The notes under the pieces were generated by a model. It searched no databases, was not told the origin of the DNA, and saw only the letters and a list, made by a program, of their open reading frames with translations. This document shows, one piece after another, positions 31,324 through 33,134 of a stretch of 33,134 bases of DNA. Both the position numbers and the translations under genes were made by a program. This DNA comes from CAG-390 sp045546615. Lineage in GTDB: Bacteria > Bacillota > Clostridia > Oscillospirales > CAG-272. Location: NCBI GenBank assembly GCA_045546615.1, contig JAZQDD010000012.1, positions 1 to 33,134 on the forward strand, given 5' to 3'. How positions within the stretch are numbered: the first letter of the stretch is position 1; every line of letters begins with the position of its first letter.

Positions 31324-31424
31324 GTATTTTTTTCTATTTTTTATTTTTTTATTGTTTTGTGTCTCAAAAAAGAGGAAAAATAATAAATTTTTTTCATAAT
31401 CATTAAATTTTGTCTCAAAAACCC

Positions 31425-31460
31425 TTGCTTTTGCTGGGAATTTGTGTTATTCTATATAAT
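31425..31460 (+). promoter_or_regulatory. Promoter of HU gene
   Basis: Two overlapping choices exist: TTGCTG (31431-31436) with an 18-base spacer to TATAAT (31455-31460), or TTGCTT (31425-31430) with 17 bases to TATTCT (31448-31453). The first has the better -10. Confidence 0.6.
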
Positions 31461-31464
31461 GTTA

Positions 31465-31511
31465 GCCGCAAGGTGGGGCTATTGCCCACAAAACACATTT
31501 GTGTTTGCGGC
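31465..31511 (+). ncRNA. Three-way-junction leader of HU mRNA
   Basis: An outer stem GCCGC (31465-31469) with GCGGC (31507-31511) encloses two hairpins: GTGGG/CCCAC (31473-31477, 31485-31489) and AAACAC/GTGTTT (from 31490 to 31506). It ends 34 bases before the HU start. It looks like a cis-regulatory RNA; I do not recognise a known class. Confidence 0.5.
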
Positions 31512-31545
31512 AGATCATTATTATGATTATAGGAAGGATTTTACA

Positions 31546-31818
31546 ATGAACAAGACCGAACTCATCGCTGCTGTTGCTGCTGCTTCCGGTGTATCCAAGA
31601 AGGATGCTGCGGCTGTTATCGACGCTACCGTTAACGTTATTTCTGATGCCGTTGCTGCAGGCGACAAGGTTCAGCTCATCGGCTTTGGCACTTTTGCAGT
31701 TCGTGAAAACGCCGCAAGAGAAGGTGTAAACCCCCGCACCGGCGATACTGTTAAGATTGCCGCCAGCAAGACTCCCGTGTTCAAAGCAGGCGCTGCTTTC
31801 AAGGCAAAAGTAAACTGA
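31546..31818 (+). CDS. HU-family DNA-binding protein
   Basis: A 90-residue histone-like HU. MNKTELIAAVAAASGVSKKDAAAVIDA forms the dimerisation helices, VQLIGFGTFAVRENAAREGVNPRTGD leads into the DNA-binding arm, and KTPVFKAGAAFKAKVN closes the protein. It binds and bends DNA in the nucleoid. Codon use is strongly biased, as expected for an abundant protein. The start at 31546 follows AGGAAGGATTTTACA. It is monocistronic with its own terminator. Confidence 0.96.
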   Translation: MNKTELIAAVAAASGVSKKDAAAVIDATVNVISDAVAAGDKVQLIGFGTFAVRENAAREGVNPRTGDTVKIAASKTPVFKAGAAFKAKVN

Positions 31819-31835
31819 TTCGTGCTTATTTCATA

Positions 31836-31872
31836 GACAGTCCGCGCATTTTTTGCGCGGGCTGTCTTTTTC
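31836..31872 (+). terminator. Terminator after HU gene
   Basis: GACAGTCCGCGC pairs with GCGCGGGCTGTC (one G-T pair) across a short T-rich loop, followed by TTTTTC. It overlaps the 3' end of the convergent DUF4363 gene by two bases. Confidence 0.85.
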
Positions 31873-32233
31873 AAAATATACTTCGCACGCTTATTCTTTC
31901 GAGCTTGCATATCCCTTCTATTGCATCTAAAGTGAGAGAAATGGAGTTTGCCAGCTCTTCTTTGCGATCCGCTTTTGCATAAGCGACGGTCGAAGCGATC
32001 GTTTCCGTCAGTCGTTCCGTCACGATGTCGGAGACTGTGATGCTTACGAAATTTATTTGAGCTTCCCAAAAGAATTGCAGTTCTTGCGCCGAGGCGGCGT
32101 CGGTTACGGAAAGCGTAAGTTCGGTGAGAGTGTTTCCTACATTATTAATATATAAGCAATTTATGCCCATTACCGCTATAAGCAATGAAAGAAATATGAG
32201 GGATAATGTTATTGGTAAATCTCTTTTTTTCAC
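31871..32233 (-). CDS. DUF4363-family protein
   Basis: A 120-residue protein with an N-terminal membrane helix (about 8-28) followed by a helical external region. The sequence and its position directly after a DUF421/YetF gene fit the DUF4363 family, which is found with YetF proteins in spore-forming Clostridia. It overlaps the upstream gene by ATGA (4 bases), so the two are coupled. The function is unknown. Confidence 0.75.
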   Translation of the reverse strand: MKKRDLPITLSLIFLSLLIAVMGINCLYINNVGNTLTELTLSVTDAASAQELQFFWEAQINFVSITVSDIVTERLTETIASTVAYAKADRKEELANSISLTLDAIEGICKLERISVRSIF

Positions 32234-32913
32234 GGTTTGTTATCTCCTGCTGTAAATATTCTTACGTTTCCGCTTTCGTCGACTAACATGAGCGCGATGT
32301 GCGAAAGTTGCATATTTCTCGAAATGATCTGCTGTTCGAGCCACCCTCGGTTGCGCTTTGTTGCTTCGAGGGAGTAGGTGTTTATTTTGCCGTTTTCTAC
32401 CACTATGTGGAACATTCCGTTTTCCTTGGTATTCTTGCCAAGGTCTGCGGCGGTGGCGGGGCGTTGATCGGCGCGCGGAAGTATAGAAACGCTTCCGTCT
32501 TGCTCCAGTATAGCGTAACCAACCTCGTTAATGTCTGATATTCCGTTTTTTCTTAGCGCGACCATTAACTCATCATAGGTCATTCTCGCGGATTTAAGTG
32601 CATCAAAGTCCGGTGTGCCCATTCTCACCAATGTTTCAGGGCGTGTTGAAAAAAGATTTTTCAGCTTTGGAAATTTTGAAGGCAGCGCGGCTGAAACAAT
32701 CTCCGCGGTCATTATCATGATTATGGGGATAAGCGCGTAAACTAAAGGTATGTCTTGATTCTCGATGGGCAGAGTGGCGATCTCCGAAAGCAGAAGAGTG
32801 CTGACGAGATCAGTTACTTCGAGCTGACCGATCTGACGCTTGCCCATCATCCTCATGGCAAGAATTAAAATGAAATATATGATTAATGTTCTAATAAATA
32901 TCGTTATCATCAT
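32230..32913 (-). CDS. YetF-family (DUF421) membrane protein
   Basis: A 227-residue protein of the DUF421/YetF family. Three N-terminal membrane helices (about 3-20, 35-50, 58-78) include the family motif RMMGKRQIGQLEVTDLVSTLLLSEIATLPI. The soluble part contains RPETLVRMGTPDFDALKSARMTYDELMVALRKNGI, typical of the family. Roles proposed for relatives involve spores and envelope lipids; none is certain here. Two adjacent ATGs (32913 and 32910) are possible starts after GGGGGTG. Confidence 0.88.
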   Translation of the reverse strand: MMITIFIRTLIIYFILILAMRMMGKRQIGQLEVTDLVSTLLLSEIATLPIENQDIPLVYALIPIIMIMTAEIVSAALPSKFPKLKNLFSTRPETLVRMGTPDFDALKSARMTYDELMVALRKNGISDINEVGYAILEQDGSVSILPRADQRPATAADLGKNTKENGMFHIVVENGKINTYSLEATKRNRGWLEQQIISRNMQLSHIALMLVDESGNVRIFTAGDNKP

Positions 32914-32945
32914 TACACCCCCGCATATTGTGGCTTTTTAGTGGC

Positions 32946-33029
32946 AAAATATGCACAAAACGCTCAAAAAATAACGGAAAAATGGTCAAAATAAAAAAAT
33001 CCAAAAAAAATCAAAAAAATTTCAAAAAA
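32946..33029 (+). promoter_or_regulatory. Phased A-tracts upstream of a strong promoter
   Basis: A-runs begin at 32946, 32957, 32966, 32978, 32988/32993, 33003, 33013 and 33024, that is, about every 10-11 bases. Such spacing bends DNA and commonly forms an UP-element-like activator upstream of rRNA promoters. Confidence 0.65.
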
Positions 33030-33033
33030 CCTA

Positions 33034-33062
33034 TTGACAAAGTGGAATAAAAGTGGTATTAT
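33034..33062 (+). promoter_or_regulatory. Probable rRNA operon promoter
   Basis: Consensus TTGACA (33034-33039), a 17-base spacer ending in TGG, and TATTAT (33057-33062), directly after the A-tracts. Confidence 0.8.
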
Positions 33063-33068
33063 ATACAA

Positions 33069-33134
33069 GCTGTCCACGAGGGACTGCGAAGGTCATTGAA
33101 AATTGAACAACAGACGAAGAAGTACAAGCACACA
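33069..33134 (+). other. Start of probable 16S rRNA leader
   Basis: The transcribed stretch contains CATTGAAAATTGAACAACA, resembling the TTGAAAACTGAACA-type sequence common in the leader before 16S rRNA in Firmicutes. The window ends before any 16S sequence, so the call rests on this motif and the promoter type. Confidence 0.55.

Noticed and set aside
32926..32954. SigG-like promoter (GCATA, 17 bases, CACAATA) before the YetF gene
   Set aside because: The predicted start of transcription would fall inside the ribosome site of the gene, so the match is probably chance.

Overview
The window looks like a chromosomal segment of a Gram-positive anaerobe of the class Clostridia, probably a gut Oscillospirales/Ruminococcaceae-like lineage. 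This rests on the TIGR03960/TIGR03936 radical-SAM pair, the rplU-prp-rpmA order with an N-terminally extended L27, the DUF421/YetF-DUF4363 pair, a ferredoxin-dependent indolepyruvate oxidoreductase, a dockerin-bearing wall hydrolase, and a very uniform set of SigA-type promoters. The genus is not determinable from what I can see. There is no transposase, phage gene, CRISPR array or plasmid function. The unusual content is small hairpin-rich intergenic repeats and a few odd proteins.

Layout. Bases 1-926 hold a tRNA-Ser(CGA) on the minus strand. It is preceded by a roughly 185-bp structured element in two tandem copies, and a minus-strand promoter lies about 570 bp upstream of the tRNA. Bases 927-1978 (minus) are an AIM24-family protein and a PH-domain protein. 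Bases 2091-5209 (plus) are a 31-residue membrane peptide, an RsuA-type pseudouridine synthase and Tex. Bases 5436-6551 are an orphan carbohydrate ABC ATPase of the MsmK/UgpC type. Bases 6661-7626 are one gene encoding a tRNA adenosine deaminase (TadA) fused to an AAG-type DNA-3-methyladenine glycosylase. An XRE regulator follows at 7795-8919 (minus). Bases 9160-13230 (minus) form an iorA-iorB-paaK-ACT operon for aryl-pyruvate oxidation.

Bases 13399-14166 are a metal-dependent amidohydrolase. Bases 14365-20239 form a plus-strand group: rlmB, an 829-residue protein that reads as a catalytically dead P1B-type ATPase with an acidic N-terminal extension, and the TIGR03960/TIGR03936 pair. Bases 20352-22340 (minus) encode a secreted CHAP amidase/endopeptidase with SH3 repeats and a dockerin. 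Bases 22832-24487 (minus) are gpmI. Bases 24668-28016 (plus) are a compact mrp, sanA/ydcF-like, lgt, folD operon. Bases 28074-29987 (minus) encode a surface protein with five Ig-like repeats. Bases 30182-31201 (minus) are rplU-prp-rpmA. HU follows on the plus strand behind a structured leader. A DUF4363/YetF pair is next, and the window ends with a strong promoter preceded by phased A-tracts that probably drives an rRNA operon.

The two observations I rate highest are the degenerate P-type ATPase (15171-17660) and the TadA-AAG fusion (6661-7626). In the fusion, one domain makes inosine and the other belongs to a family that excises the same base, hypoxanthine, from DNA.
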